From positions 62,001 through 126,000 of the forward strand of contig NZ_JAEUAN010000014.1 of NCBI RefSeq assembly GCF_019511445.1: DNA of 64,000 nucleotides, in the 5' to 3' direction. A program made the translations under genes and the position numbers. Shown piece after piece: positions 53,949-62,135 of this stretch (position 1 is the stretch's first letter; every line of letters starts with the position of its first letter). The stretch comes from Aliirhizobium wenxiniae (GTDB taxonomy: Bacteria > Pseudomonadota > Alphaproteobacteria > Rhizobiales > Rhizobiaceae). The notes under the pieces were generated by a model. That model was not told where the DNA came from and ran no database searches. It saw only the letters and a list, made by a program, of their open reading frames with translations.

Positions 53949-55010
53949 ATGAACCCTGTGCCTTTCCTGCTTGTCGATGATCTGGAGGAAAACCTCCTCT
54001 CCCTTGAAGCGCTTTTGCGGCGTGACGACCTCCTTTTGTTGAAAGCGCGCTCTGGTGACGAGGCGCTTGAGATATTGCTGCATAACGATGTTGCGCTGGC
54101 GCTGGTCGATGTCCAGATGCCGGGCCTTAACGGATTTGATCTGGCAGAGCTGATGCGCGGCAACGAGCGCACCCGCCGGATACCTATCATTTTTGTGACT
54201 GCGGGAAGCACCGACGCCCAGCGCCGGTTCCGTGGCTATGAAGCGGGTGCAGTCGACTTCATTCAGAAACCGATCGAGCCGGATGTTTTGCGGAGTAAAG
54301 TCGATGTTTTTTATGAGCTCTATCGGCAACGCCAACAGCTGGCAGCCCAGCGTGACGAGCTCGCTGCACAGTCGCAGGCTCTCATAGAGGCCGCTGGGCA
54401 CAAGGATATCCTCCTCAAAGAAATCAATCATCGCATTAAGAACCTGTTCAGCCTGACCGCGGGTCTCATATCCTTGAGCGCCAGGCCCGCCAAAAGCGTG
54501 GCGGAACTGGAGGCCGATTTACGCTCTCGGCTGCATGCGCTCTCGCGGGCTCACGAATTGACGATGCCCGATCTTGCCAGCGATGCTAGTGGGGGGCAGA
54601 TTGCGACGACCGTAACTGCTCTTTTGAGGGCAATCGTTGCGCCACACGATCACGAACTAGCATCCCGAATCGAAATCACCGGAGCAGACGCGCCACTAAC
54701 CGGTGCTGCACTAACCTCGCTTGCGCTTTTGCTGCACGAGCTGACCACCAATGCGGCGAAATACGGGGCTCTCTGCATGCCCGACGGGAAGCTCACCATC
54801 AACGTCACTGCTGAAGACGAGCATCTCGAAATACAGTGGACGGAGGCAGGAGTGCTCCGCGATCAAGGCGCACCTGATCGCGAGGGCTTTGGCTCCACCT
54901 TGGAAAAGGCAGCGCTACAAGGCTTGAACGGCAACATCGCACGGCAATGGACTAACGACGGCGTGTCTCTACTTGTAAGAATGCCGCTGCAAGGCCTTGT
55001 CAGGGCGTAA
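53949..55010 (+). CDS. Response regulator-HWE histidine kinase hybrid
   Basis: This 353-residue soluble protein carries a receiver at residues 1-120 ('FLLVDDLEENLLSLEALL', phospho-Asp in 'ALVDVQMPGLNG', Lys in 'FIQKPIEP') and a HWE/HisKA_2 kinase with 'LKEINHRIKNLFSL' (about residue 160) and the 'QWTEAG' W-x-E motif in the ATPase part. The REC-HWE order is common in alphaproteobacterial stress and light signalling. It could receive phosphate from the hybrid kinase upstream. Confidence 0.92.
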   Translation: MNPVPFLLVDDLEENLLSLEALLRRDDLLLLKARSGDEALEILLHNDVALALVDVQMPGLNGFDLAELMRGNERTRRIPIIFVTAGSTDAQRRFRGYEAGAVDFIQKPIEPDVLRSKVDVFYELYRQRQQLAAQRDELAAQSQALIEAAGHKDILLKEINHRIKNLFSLTAGLISLSARPAKSVAELEADLRSRLHALSRAHELTMPDLASDASGGQIATTVTALLRAIVAPHDHELASRIEITGADAPLTGAALTSLALLLHELTTNAAKYGALCMPDGKLTINVTAEDEHLEIQWTEAGVLRDQGAPDREGFGSTLEKAALQGLNGNIARQWTNDGVSLLVRMPLQGLVRA

Positions 55011-55181
55011 AGTGCACCTGATCTTCCTTATCGCTCAGATGACAGAGGGAAGAGAGCTTGCCAATAAGAACGAATTTTTCGCCAATTAACGAGTGATCTC
55101 TTGTTTTTTACTTACTGGCTTGATTAAGCACAAGTTCCTCTAGATCATGCACGAACGCTAAAACAGTCTTCATCGATCAGC

Positions 55182-56165
55182 ATGGAAAAGCACACCGAGG
55201 AACGCCTCGCCGCCATTGTAGAGTCGTCGTTCGACGCCATCGTCAGCCGAGACCTGTCAGGTATTATTGTCAGCTGGAACGGGGCTGCCGAGAGGATGTT
55301 CGGCTATACCGAACACGAAGCGATCGGTCAGTCCATTTTACTCATTGTCCCAGCTGACAAACATGAAGAGGAACTGGAAATCCAGCGCCGGCTCAAGCTC
55401 GGTGAACGGATTGAAACCTTCGAGACCTTTCGTCGTCACCAGAACGGAAGGCGGATTCCGATTTCCATCACGATATCGCCAATCAAGAGCCGAAGTGGAG
55501 ATCTCGTTGGCGCATCGAGTATAGCCAGAGATATTTCTCAGACGAAGGAAAGCGAACGGCGGCTTCAGCTGCTGATGCGAGAGATCAATCATCGCGTCAA
55601 AAATCAGTATGCGGTCGTACTTTCGGTGATAAAGCAGACAGCGGCCCGATCAATTTCGGTCGATGAGTTTGAAGCCAGGATTCGCGAGCGCATCATGGCC
55701 CTATCTCACTCGCATGATTTGCTATCCCATGTGGATTGGGCCGGCGTCAGTCTTGCAGACCTCGTCGAGCATCAGGTCAAATCGTTCATGAGGATCCGAA
55801 CGGTCAAGGCGAGCGGACCGGAAATATTACTCAGCGCCAACGCCGTCCTTAATCTTGGTATGGCGCTGCACGAACTGATCATGAACTCTATACGGTTCGG
55901 CGCGACAACAGACCATGAGGTGTCTGTTACATGGAGGATCGTTTATGCAGCGAATGGCCACGATCCGATGTTCGAATTGACATGGTCGGAGCCCTCGCAT
56001 GATTCCAACGATATTTTGGAGCAGCAAGCCGGGTTTGGCTCCCTGGCGCTCCTCCGCATCGTGCCGTCAGCCCTGTCGGCAGAGGCGACTTGGGATGCAG
56101 ACAGTAGTCAGGTCATTTGGAACCTCTCCGCACCCTTGGCGCATATCAAAGTAAAGGCTGACTGA
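55182..56165 (+). CDS. PAS domain HWE histidine kinase
   Basis: This 327-residue kinase has an N-terminal PAS domain ('IVESSFDAIVSRDLSGIIVS', 'GAAERMFGYTEHEAIGQS') with PAC segment 'RDISQTKESERRLQ', then the HWE kinase with 'LMREINHRVKNQYAVV' (phospho-His near residue 139) and W-x-E in 'FELTWSEPSHD'. There is no membrane segment. Kinases of this type feed the general stress response (PhyR/EcfG) of Rhizobiales. It is separated from the previous gene by 171 nt, so probably has its own promoter. Confidence 0.93.
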   Translation: MEKHTEERLAAIVESSFDAIVSRDLSGIIVSWNGAAERMFGYTEHEAIGQSILLIVPADKHEEELEIQRRLKLGERIETFETFRRHQNGRRIPISITISPIKSRSGDLVGASSIARDISQTKESERRLQLLMREINHRVKNQYAVVLSVIKQTAARSISVDEFEARIRERIMALSHSHDLLSHVDWAGVSLADLVEHQVKSFMRIRTVKASGPEILLSANAVLNLGMALHELIMNSIRFGATTDHEVSVTWRIVYAANGHDPMFELTWSEPSHDSNDILEQQAGFGSLALLRIVPSALSAEATWDADSSQVIWNLSAPLAHIKVKAD

Positions 56166-56230
56166 GGAGCGGAGCAAAACCGATACCTTCTTGTTCTTTC
56201 CTTACGCCGAAAACAAAAGGAGGAAACATC

Positions 56231-56434
56231 ATGGACTGGAACCGTGTTGAGGGTAACTGTGAACAGGCCAAGGGCAAGATCAAGGAATAGCGGGGCAAAC
56301 TCACGGACGATGATCTCGATGTCATCAACGGCAAGCGCGACCAGCTCGAGGGTAAAATTCAGGAGCGGTACGGCTACGAAAAGGACCGTACCAAAAGAGA
56401 CGTCGATGACTGGTATGGACGCCAAACTTGGTAA
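56231..56434 (+). pseudogene. CsbD-family stress protein, broken by an in-frame TAG
   Basis: The frame encodes a complete CsbD protein of 67 codons ('MDWNRVEGN', then 'RGKLTDDDLDVINGKRDQLE' and 'ERYGYEKD', ending 'DDWYGRQTW'), but codon 20 (56288-56290) is TAG where the family has Gln in 'KEQWGKLTDDDL'. The neighbouring Trp codon is also changed (CGG). Position 10, usually Trp, is Cys. AAAGGAGGAAAC lies before the ATG. CsbD is a stress-induced protein of the general stress response, matching the HWE kinases upstream. Confidence 0.88.
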
Positions 56435-56442
56435 TTCAGAGG

Positions 56443-56468
56443 ACCCTGCTACGGCGGGGTTTTTCTTT
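56443..56468 (+). terminator. Intrinsic terminator after csbD
   Basis: A 7-bp stem ACCCTGC / GCGGGGT (one T-G pair) closes a TACG tetraloop and is followed by TTTTTCTTT. This is the clearest intrinsic terminator of the window. Confidence 0.8.
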
Positions 56469-56491
56469 ACGAACAATCGCTTAGCGAAGGC

Positions 56492-56516
56492 GGAACTAAT
56501 TCGGTGGCGTGGAGTT
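56492..56516 (+). promoter_or_regulatory. EcfG-type (general stress sigma factor) promoter candidate
   Basis: GGAAC (56492-56496), 17 bp, then GTT (56514-56516) fits the GGAAC-N16/17-GTT pattern of alphaproteobacterial EcfG promoters. It lies 46 nt upstream of the signal-peptide ORF start at 56562 and next to general-stress-type genes. Confidence 0.45.
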
Positions 56517-56561
56517 TGAGACCGCCACGGCACTTCGTGAGAACAAAGCGGGGAAACACCA

Positions 56562-56629
56562 ATGAAAATGCTCATCGCCGCTGTTCTCGCTCTCAGTACC
56601 ATGACGTCTGCAGTCTACGCGCAGCAGCC
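56562..56629 (+). pseudogene. Signal-peptide start of a lost secreted protein
   Basis: 'MKMLIAAVLALSTMTSAVYA' is a clean signal peptide (cut after 'VYA') with an EcfG-like promoter upstream, but after residue 22 the frame enters sequence that, in another frame, is the GlxA-type regulator, and it soon ends. The original secreted protein is gone; a deletion appears to have joined its first 22-23 codons to the regulator gene near 56630. Confidence 0.6.
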
Positions 56630-57592
56630 TTTAGCTCCGGCAGCGAACTTGTTGTCGCCCTCCTCTATGATGGTCTCTGCACCTTCGAATTCGGCATCGT
56701 CGCCGAAATATTCGGTCTTCCCAGACCTGAGATGGGAGAGACCTGGTATAGGTTTGCAAACTGCGCGATCGACGAAGGACCGCTTCGCGCCCACGGCGGT
56801 TTCGTGGTGACACCCGATTTCGGGCCTGAGCTGATCGATGAAGCCGACATCATCGTTGTGCCTAGATGGAGTGGCATCGATGAGCCGGTTCCGCAGAGCC
56901 TAATAGATCTGCTCCGTAAAGCGCATAAACGTGGAGCACGATTGGCATCGATTTGCTCCGGTGCATTCGTGCTCGCAGCCACAGGCCTTTTGGATGGCAG
57001 CACCGCGACGACACATTGGCGATATGCCGAGGCACTACGGTCGCGTCATGCCAACATTTTCGTGGACGATGCTTCTCTCTATCGTACTCACGAGCGCATC
57101 TTTACGTCGGCCGGAAGCGCGGCCGGAATAGATCTCTTGATCGAGATCGTCCGTCAAGACTTTGGAACAGAGGCAGCGAACTCGGTGGCGCGGCGTATCG
57201 TCATGCCGGCACATCGTAGCGCGGACAGGCTCAGTTTCTGGAGCGCCCCGTTCCGGCCGCACACCAATCATCCGTCGCGCCGCTGCTCGACAGAATACGC
57301 GCTGACCTCAAAGCGTCCTGGACGTTGGAGCGAATGGCCGCAGTGCATGAGTCTTCGGACCTTCATTCGCCGCTTTCCCGAGGCGACCGGCGTTCCACCT
57401 GGCGATTGGCTTATCGGCCAAAGGATAGAAGCGGCAAAAGATCTCCTGATCGATCGCCGCCAGTCCATTGACGAGATCGCCACCGTGGTAGGGATTGGAT
57501 CCGCAGATACGCTTCGGCACCATTTCAAGAAGCGAATAGGTCTCAGTCCAAAGGCGGACCAGGACCAGTTTAGCCGCATAAAAAGCGCATAA
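56630..57592 (+). pseudogene. GlxA/FtrA-type AraC regulator with lost start and two compensating frameshifts
   Basis: The N-terminal DJ-1/PfpI-like domain is clear: 'LVVALLYDGLCTFEFGIVAE' and 'ARLASICSGAFVLAATGLLD'. Its start codon is missing because the 5' end is fused to the signal-peptide fragment. Between about 57218 and 57346 the continuing frame gives nonsense ('SADRLSFWSAPFRP'), while another frame reads the expected linker 'AHQSSVAPLLDRIRADLKAS' and 'WTLERMAAVHE'. After 57346 the original frame returns with the AraC domain ('SLRTFIRRFPEATGVPPGDW'). A net -1 then -2 shift restores the frame with no stop codon. The gene is very likely inactive. Confidence 0.82.
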
Positions 57593-57936
57593 GGGTACAT
57601 CTCACCTTATCGCATTTCTTGAAACCGATTTTAATGCGCGGGGATGTTACGAAAAGACGGTAACGTTTTCGTCTCATGATCAGAAGCAGGCCGGGTTGAG
57701 CCAGCGGCTGCGAAAACCGCTTTATCTAGAGGCGAGACGCACCGGCATACTCTTTTTCCTGCCACCTACGCTCGATTATATCGGCCTGTGGAGGTGTCCG
57801 ACCTCTTCTATCCCGGCGCGATGTCCGCGGGAAAATCCGCGAAATTTCGTAAGCGGCTCTGCCCCGATCTTTTTTCTTTACAGAAATGGACTATGAGATA
57901 CGTCTTCATTAGTTGATTCTCATCAGGGAAAATGAC
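57593..57936. other. Gap without a supported gene
   Basis: There are no conserved frames. The region carries only short AT-rich stretches. The promoter of the NolR-like gene must lie at its right end. Confidence 0.4.
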
Positions 57937-58233
57937 GTGGTTTCCGAAGACGCGCTTGAACACCATACGAAGCTTCTCTCCGCACTCGCGAATAGCAAGC
58001 GCCTCCAAATCATGCGGATCATTTCGGAGCGGGAGGTGGGCGTCGGCGATCTGGCTGAAGAGGTAGGTCTGAGCCAGTCGGCACTTTCCCAACATTTGGC
58101 GAGACTTCGGCACGATAAGCTGGTTGCGACTCGGCGCGATGCTCAGAACGTATACTATTCAACCAGTCACCCGGGCGTCCGAAAGCTTTTGGAAAGCCTG
58201 CAGTCTATCGAACTCAGTATCCATCGAGCCTAA
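57937..58233 (+). CDS. ArsR/SmtB-fold regulator, NolR-like
   Basis: This 98-residue winged-helix repressor has the core 'LSALANSKRLQIMRIISERE' and recognition part 'EEVGLSQSALSQHLARLRHD', then 'LVATRRDAQNVYYSTSHPG', very close to the motif order of NolR, the rhizobial nodulation and growth repressor. There are no metal-binding cysteines, so it is not an arsenic sensor. GTG at 57937 with AGGGAA upstream is preferred over a TTG at 57913. NolR is usually chromosomal and solitary; this could be a plasmid paralogue. Confidence 0.88.
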   Translation: MVSEDALEHHTKLLSALANSKRLQIMRIISEREVGVGDLAEEVGLSQSALSQHLARLRHDKLVATRRDAQNVYYSTSHPGVRKLLESLQSIELSIHRA

Positions 58234-58243
58234 AGCGACAAAA

Positions 58244-58654
58244 CTAATGCGAGTATCTCATCGGTGAGATCTGGGCGCTTGTTGGCACAACAATACCAAC
58301 ATAGCGCGCAATCTCCCCATTCTGGGTTCGAAAGCCGCGGCCAAAGCCAGTCACGAAGACGTAACATCCTTCTGTGTTCATGACCCGATAGGTCTCGTTT
58401 TGCGGGCGATCCGTCACGATGCTGTCGCGGATTGTCTTAGCTAGTCGAGGTCTATCTTCAGGATGTACGCGGTCAAGGTAAGCTTCAATCGGCAATCCTT
58501 GTGACGAAATCCTTGGGTCCAGTCCGAAGAGGTCCGCGAGCGCCCCGTCCGCGTAGAGAACGTTTTCGGGCACATCTCATGTGAAGAAGCCCGCTTCGGC
58601 TGGCGCTTCCCCCGTCGCCTGGGCCACGAAAAGAACCTCATTCAGATCTCGCAT
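58244..58654 (-). pseudogene. PAS-domain protein broken by an in-frame TGA
   Basis: The frame from an ATG at 58654 reads 'MRDLNEVLFVAQATGEAPAE' and 'AGFFT', then TGA (58577-58579), then continues in the same frame as a PAS fold: 'DVPENVLYADGALADLFGLD' and 'HPEDRPRLAKTIRDSIV', 'FVTGFGRGFRTQNGEIARYV'. Related PAS proteins have Trp in 'FxWD' at this place, so a TGG to TGA change is the simplest explanation. A shorter product could start at the ATG at 58573. There is no output domain. Confidence 0.7.
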
Positions 58655-58875
58655 ATTTACCCGGAAAAGATCACAACAACTGAATTTTAGAGTTGAGTAA
58701 TTCAACGTCAAGTGCAGCCAAGTGTAAGCGGTGTTTTCCTCTCACATTGACCAAGCTCGATTGGCCATCCCGAATGACACAGCTATGAAATTGATGGCAA
58801 GAATGCGCCAATTGAAGACATAAGGTAAACTCATGCGAGCGGGGAAACGTTCTAGCGAGTTGTTGGAGAGTCTGC

Positions 58876-59523
58876 ATGCCTAAACAAACGATCACGGTCT
58901 CTCTGAAAGAGAGTTTGGGTTCATTGCAGATCGACTTCCTACAATTCGGTACGCCGCTCCTACAAATCGCAGAGACACTCGGTCCACCGAAAGGGTGGAT
59001 TACCAACGCGTATGACGAGCCAGTGCCGCTATATTGGCTCTATCCAGGCGGACTGGAATTATCTTTCGAACCGGAACCGCCTTACCGGTTGACTGGATTC
59101 AAGCTTTCTCCCGTAGGTAGACATAAAGGAAGGATCACCAACTTCAGTTATTACGTTCGGATGCGCAACGACTTTCCAATGGTCGATACTTCGGTATCTG
59201 GATTCCTGCGGAGCGGTTTGTGGGATTTAGAAAAAGTAAGTGTCGGCATCTGCGCTGAACGAAACTATCCTATTCTCGATATTTGTCTCGGATGCCTACG
59301 GATACCTTTCTTGATGAATTCGGAAAGGGAAGAGGCACTTGAAGATCAACTTTCCGATAACGACATTGAATTTAAAAAGAGAATTGCCTTACTTGATCCG
59401 AATTGCGACTTCTTTGGAGCCTACTTCTCACTTGACGAGGTTGAAGATCAACGATTCCCGAGAGATGGTTGGACGACCATTAGCGGTGAAGAATATCTTC
59501 GCCAGCTTGACTTAGTGGAATGA
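58876..59523 (+). CDS. Hypothetical protein
   Basis: This 215-residue protein matches no family I recognise. It begins 'MPKQTITVSLKESLGSLQID', is rich in aromatic residues and acidic at the C-terminus ('EDQLSDNDIEFKKRI'), with no signal peptide or membrane segment. Codon use is more AT-rich than the neighbours, which points to recent transfer. The compact acidic/aromatic make-up is reminiscent of immunity proteins of polymorphic toxins, but no toxin gene is adjacent; IS66 copy 2 begins 28 nt downstream and may have replaced it. Confidence 0.65.
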   Translation: MPKQTITVSLKESLGSLQIDFLQFGTPLLQIAETLGPPKGWITNAYDEPVPLYWLYPGGLELSFEPEPPYRLTGFKLSPVGRHKGRITNFSYYVRMRNDFPMVDTSVSGFLRSGLWDLEKVSVGICAERNYPILDICLGCLRIPFLMNSEREEALEDQLSDNDIEFKKRIALLDPNCDFFGAYFSLDEVEDQRFPRDGWTTISGEEYLRQLDLVE

Positions 59524-59550
59524 GGGGCTGCTTCGGGCCGACAGCAAACT

Positions 59551-60984
59551 TCAGCCGCCTGTCCGCCGCGAATAATTACACGGCATCAACTCATCGATCC
59601 GATTTTGCTTGTGGCCGTTTACGATAGCGGTGAGCGTGGCCGTCAGAAAGGCAAGAGGATCGACAGCGTTGAGCTTGCAGGTCTCGATGAGCGAGGCGAT
59701 GATCGCCCAGTTCTCCGCTCCAGTGTCGTGTCCGGCAAAAAGAGCGTTCTTCCGGTTCAACGCAATCGGCCTGATGGTCCGCTCGACGGTATTGTTGTCG
59801 ACCTCGATCCGGCCGTCGGTCAGGAAGATGCAGAGGCCATCCCAGTATTTGGCGATGTAGGAAAGCGCTTCGCCAAGCGGCGACTTGCCAGCGACGCGAG
59901 CACGATGATGCGTGAGCCAGTCCCGCATGTCTGCGATCAATGGCACTGATCGTTCCTGTCGCCTAGCCAAGCGAGCATCGGCGGGAAGACCGCGCAGCTC
60001 CGCCTCAATCCGATAGAGTTCACCAATCCGCTTCACACCCTCCTCAGCGATTGGTGCCGAGCCCGTGCGAGTGATCTCGACCAGCTTGCGCCTGGCGTGT
60101 GCCCAGCAATAGGCCAGCCGGATGTCGGGACCAACCCGATCCGGTGCGATCAGCCGATTATACCCGGCATATCCATCGACCTGAAGGATGCCCGTGAACC
60201 CTTGCAGTATCCGCTCGGCATGGAGTCCCCCGCGACCGGGCGCATAGGTGAAGGCCACACCGGGCGGCGCACCGCCACCCCACGGTCTGTCATCGCGGGC
60301 CAAGGCCCAGAAGTATCCGGTCTTGGTCTTGCGGGAACCGGGATCGAGGACGGGCGCACGGGTCTCGTCCATGAACAGCTTGGTGGACCGCTTCAGGTCG
60401 GCGATCAGAGCGTCGAAGACCGGGCGAAGCTCGAATGCCGCCCGGCCGACCCAGTCGGCGAGCGTGGAGCGGTCGAGATCGACGCCCTGGCGGCTCATGA
60501 TCTGGGCCTGTCGGTAAAGCGGCAGGTGATCGGCATATTTGGAGACCAGCACATGCGCGATGGTCGCCTCCGTCGGCAACCCGGCGTGGATCAATCGTGC
60601 AGGCGCTGGAGCCTGGGTAACGCCATCAATACAGGCGCAGATCAGGCTTTCCGGTTCGATGATCTCCTCAACGCGAAGAAGATGAGCGGGCAGAGAGCCG
60701 CGATTGACGGCACGGGGTTTAGGCTGCGGCTTGCCCTGCGCGCTATCGGCTTCATCTTCGGCATGGATGGCCGCAATGGCCGTTTCCAGGTCCTCCAATG
60801 CGAGATCGAATTGTTCAGGATCGGCCTTCTCGGATTTGCGGCCGAAGGCTGCCTGCTTGAAAGCGGCGACCAGCCTCTCAAGCCGCTCGATCCGCTCATC
60901 CCTACGGGCTTCACGCGCCTGCGACGCAACCAGCATCGCCTTCAGGGCAGCAATATCGTCTGGAAGATCGACCGCGTCCAACAT
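59551..60984 (-). CDS. tnpC: IS66 transposase TnpC lacking the zinc-finger segment
   Basis: This 477-residue TnpC keeps the leucine-rich N-terminus, DDE core ('TKLFMDETRAPVLDPG', 'EVDNNTVERTIRPIAL') and the standard C-terminus ('NGHKQNRIDELMP'). After 'SLIC' it jumps to 'ACIDGVTQAPAPA': the 37 residues that carry the CxC...CxxC zinc-finger segment in copy 1 are deleted in frame (111 bp, junction near 60634-60640). Loss of this DNA-binding segment should inactivate the enzyme. Confidence 0.9.
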   Translation of the reverse strand: MLDAVDLPDDIAALKAMLVASQAREARRDERIERLERLVAAFKQAAFGRKSEKADPEQFDLALEDLETAIAAIHAEDEADSAQGKPQPKPRAVNRGSLPAHLLRVEEIIEPESLICACIDGVTQAPAPARLIHAGLPTEATIAHVLVSKYADHLPLYRQAQIMSRQGVDLDRSTLADWVGRAAFELRPVFDALIADLKRSTKLFMDETRAPVLDPGSRKTKTGYFWALARDDRPWGGGAPPGVAFTYAPGRGGLHAERILQGFTGILQVDGYAGYNRLIAPDRVGPDIRLAYCWAHARRKLVEITRTGSAPIAEEGVKRIGELYRIEAELRGLPADARLARRQERSVPLIADMRDWLTHHRARVAGKSPLGEALSYIAKYWDGLCIFLTDGRIEVDNNTVERTIRPIALNRKNALFAGHDTGAENWAIIASLIETCKLNAVDPLAFLTATLTAIVNGHKQNRIDELMPCNYSRRTGG

Positions 60985-61052
60985 GGAGAAAGTCTATCAA
61001 ATTTGATGTAGTCACGCCGCCGGAATTTACGAACCGAGTCATCGTGACGCAT

Positions 61053-61406
61053 CTACTCGATCGCTGTCGGCGCTCTTGTCTCAACGGAGCGGACCCGCCG
61101 CCAGTCGAGCCCCGCAAATAGCGCCTCGAATTGAGCATGGCCCAAGGTCATCAGACCGTCCCGGATGTCTGGCCAAGTGAACGTGTGCTCCTCCAGCCGT
61201 TTGTAGGCCATCACCAGACCGCTGCCATCCCAGTAGATCAGCTTCAGGCGATCCGCCTTTCGTGATCGGAATACGAAGACCGTCCCCGTAAAAGGGTCCT
61301 TGTGCAGCTCATTCTTGACCAGTGCTGCCAGGCCATCGTGGCCCTTGCGGAAATCGACAGGCTTGGTCGCCACCATGATCCGAACCCGGTTCGAGGGAAA
61401 GATCAT
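61053..61406 (-). CDS. tnpB: IS66 accessory protein TnpB
   Basis: This 117-residue protein differs from copy 1 at four residues (Lys/Arg, Val/Ile, Thr/Ala, Ile/Val), all conservative. It overlaps the tnpA end by 4 nt. Family motifs 'DFRKGHDGLAALVKNELH' and 'RKADRLKLIYWDGSG' are intact. Confidence 0.95.
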   Translation of the reverse strand: MIFPSNRVRIMVATKPVDFRKGHDGLAALVKNELHKDPFTGTVFVFRSRKADRLKLIYWDGSGLVMAYKRLEEHTFTWPDIRDGLMTLGHAQFEALFAGLDWRRVRSVETRAPTAIE

Positions 61407-61789
61407 GCAGGAACCGCGCAGGCACGCGCGACAGCGGCAATCCGGGAGGCGGACGCGCCTTCCTCTAACCGGATCGTGACAGCGCCGACGATGATCTCGG
61501 GACGGCTAGCTTTCTTGATGGGCGGCTCCGCAACTGGTGGATCGATGACAACCGCCGCGAACTCCACCGCGTTGTCGGGTGCAGGTAGAACCAGTTTGCC
61601 CTGCCGTGCCATCGTCTGCCAGGTGGACAGGTGGTTCGGCTTCAGGCCATGTCGCTCTGCAACTTCATTGACCATCGCACCTGGTCGAAGGCTCTCGGAA
61701 ACGATCTGCGCCTTGATCTCGTCCGGCCAGTGCCGCTGCGGCTCACGCCCAGACTTCCTGGTCGTGAGAAACTCCAATGTACTCTCCAT
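61403..61789 (-). CDS. tnpA: IS66 accessory protein TnpA (helix-turn-helix)
   Basis: This 128-residue protein starts 'MESTLEFLTTRKSG' and has the helix-turn-helix 'SLRPGAMVNEVAERHGLKPN'. It appears intact. About 11 residues differ from copy 1 over the longer reading frame, so the two elements are not a recent duplication. Confidence 0.9.
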   Translation of the reverse strand: MESTLEFLTTRKSGREPQRHWPDEIKAQIVSESLRPGAMVNEVAERHGLKPNHLSTWQTMARQGKLVLPAPDNAVEFAAVVIDPPVAEPPIKKASRPEIIVGAVTIRLEEGASASRIAAVARACAVPA

Positions 61790-62135
61790 GGAGAAACTCC
61801 CGTTGCTCGTCCATGAATAGGCGATCACAGATCAGGGCGACGAGGACAACGTGGGAGCGGAACACCGGTTACAGCCAAGTTTTTACACGGCAAGTAGATG
61901 GATGCGTGATCTACCCGACAGGAATTGCGCCTGCTAACCGCGATGACGAAGCAAGGATCAATTAGTTGACCAACGGGATACGGTTGGAGTTGCGGACTTC
62001 CCTCGCAAGCTGGCTAAAAGCAGCCGAAGGAGACCGCTCACGGCGGGGGATCGTTAAACTTGTCATCCTTGGCACTACATTTTGACGGTTGATGCACCAC
62101 GGCAATCGTGCCGGTGTCTACGGCGCGGTTCATTT

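Larger units (their letters stand above)
59551..61872 (-). mobile_element. IS66 family element, copy 2
   Basis: This is the second copy, same orientation as copy 1 and about 38.8 kb away. The tnpA-tnpB-tnpC order is kept. The right end by similarity is near 61872 ('CCGGTTAC'). I cannot see a matching terminal repeat left of tnpC. Its tnpC has an internal in-frame deletion, so the element is probably immobile by itself. Confidence 0.85.

Noticed and set aside
20703..61872. A composite transposon formed by the two IS66 copies
   Set aside because: Copy 1 lacks its left end, copy 2 TnpC is damaged, the protein sequences differ by several percent and no target duplication is visible. Recombination between the copies is still possible and is reported as such.
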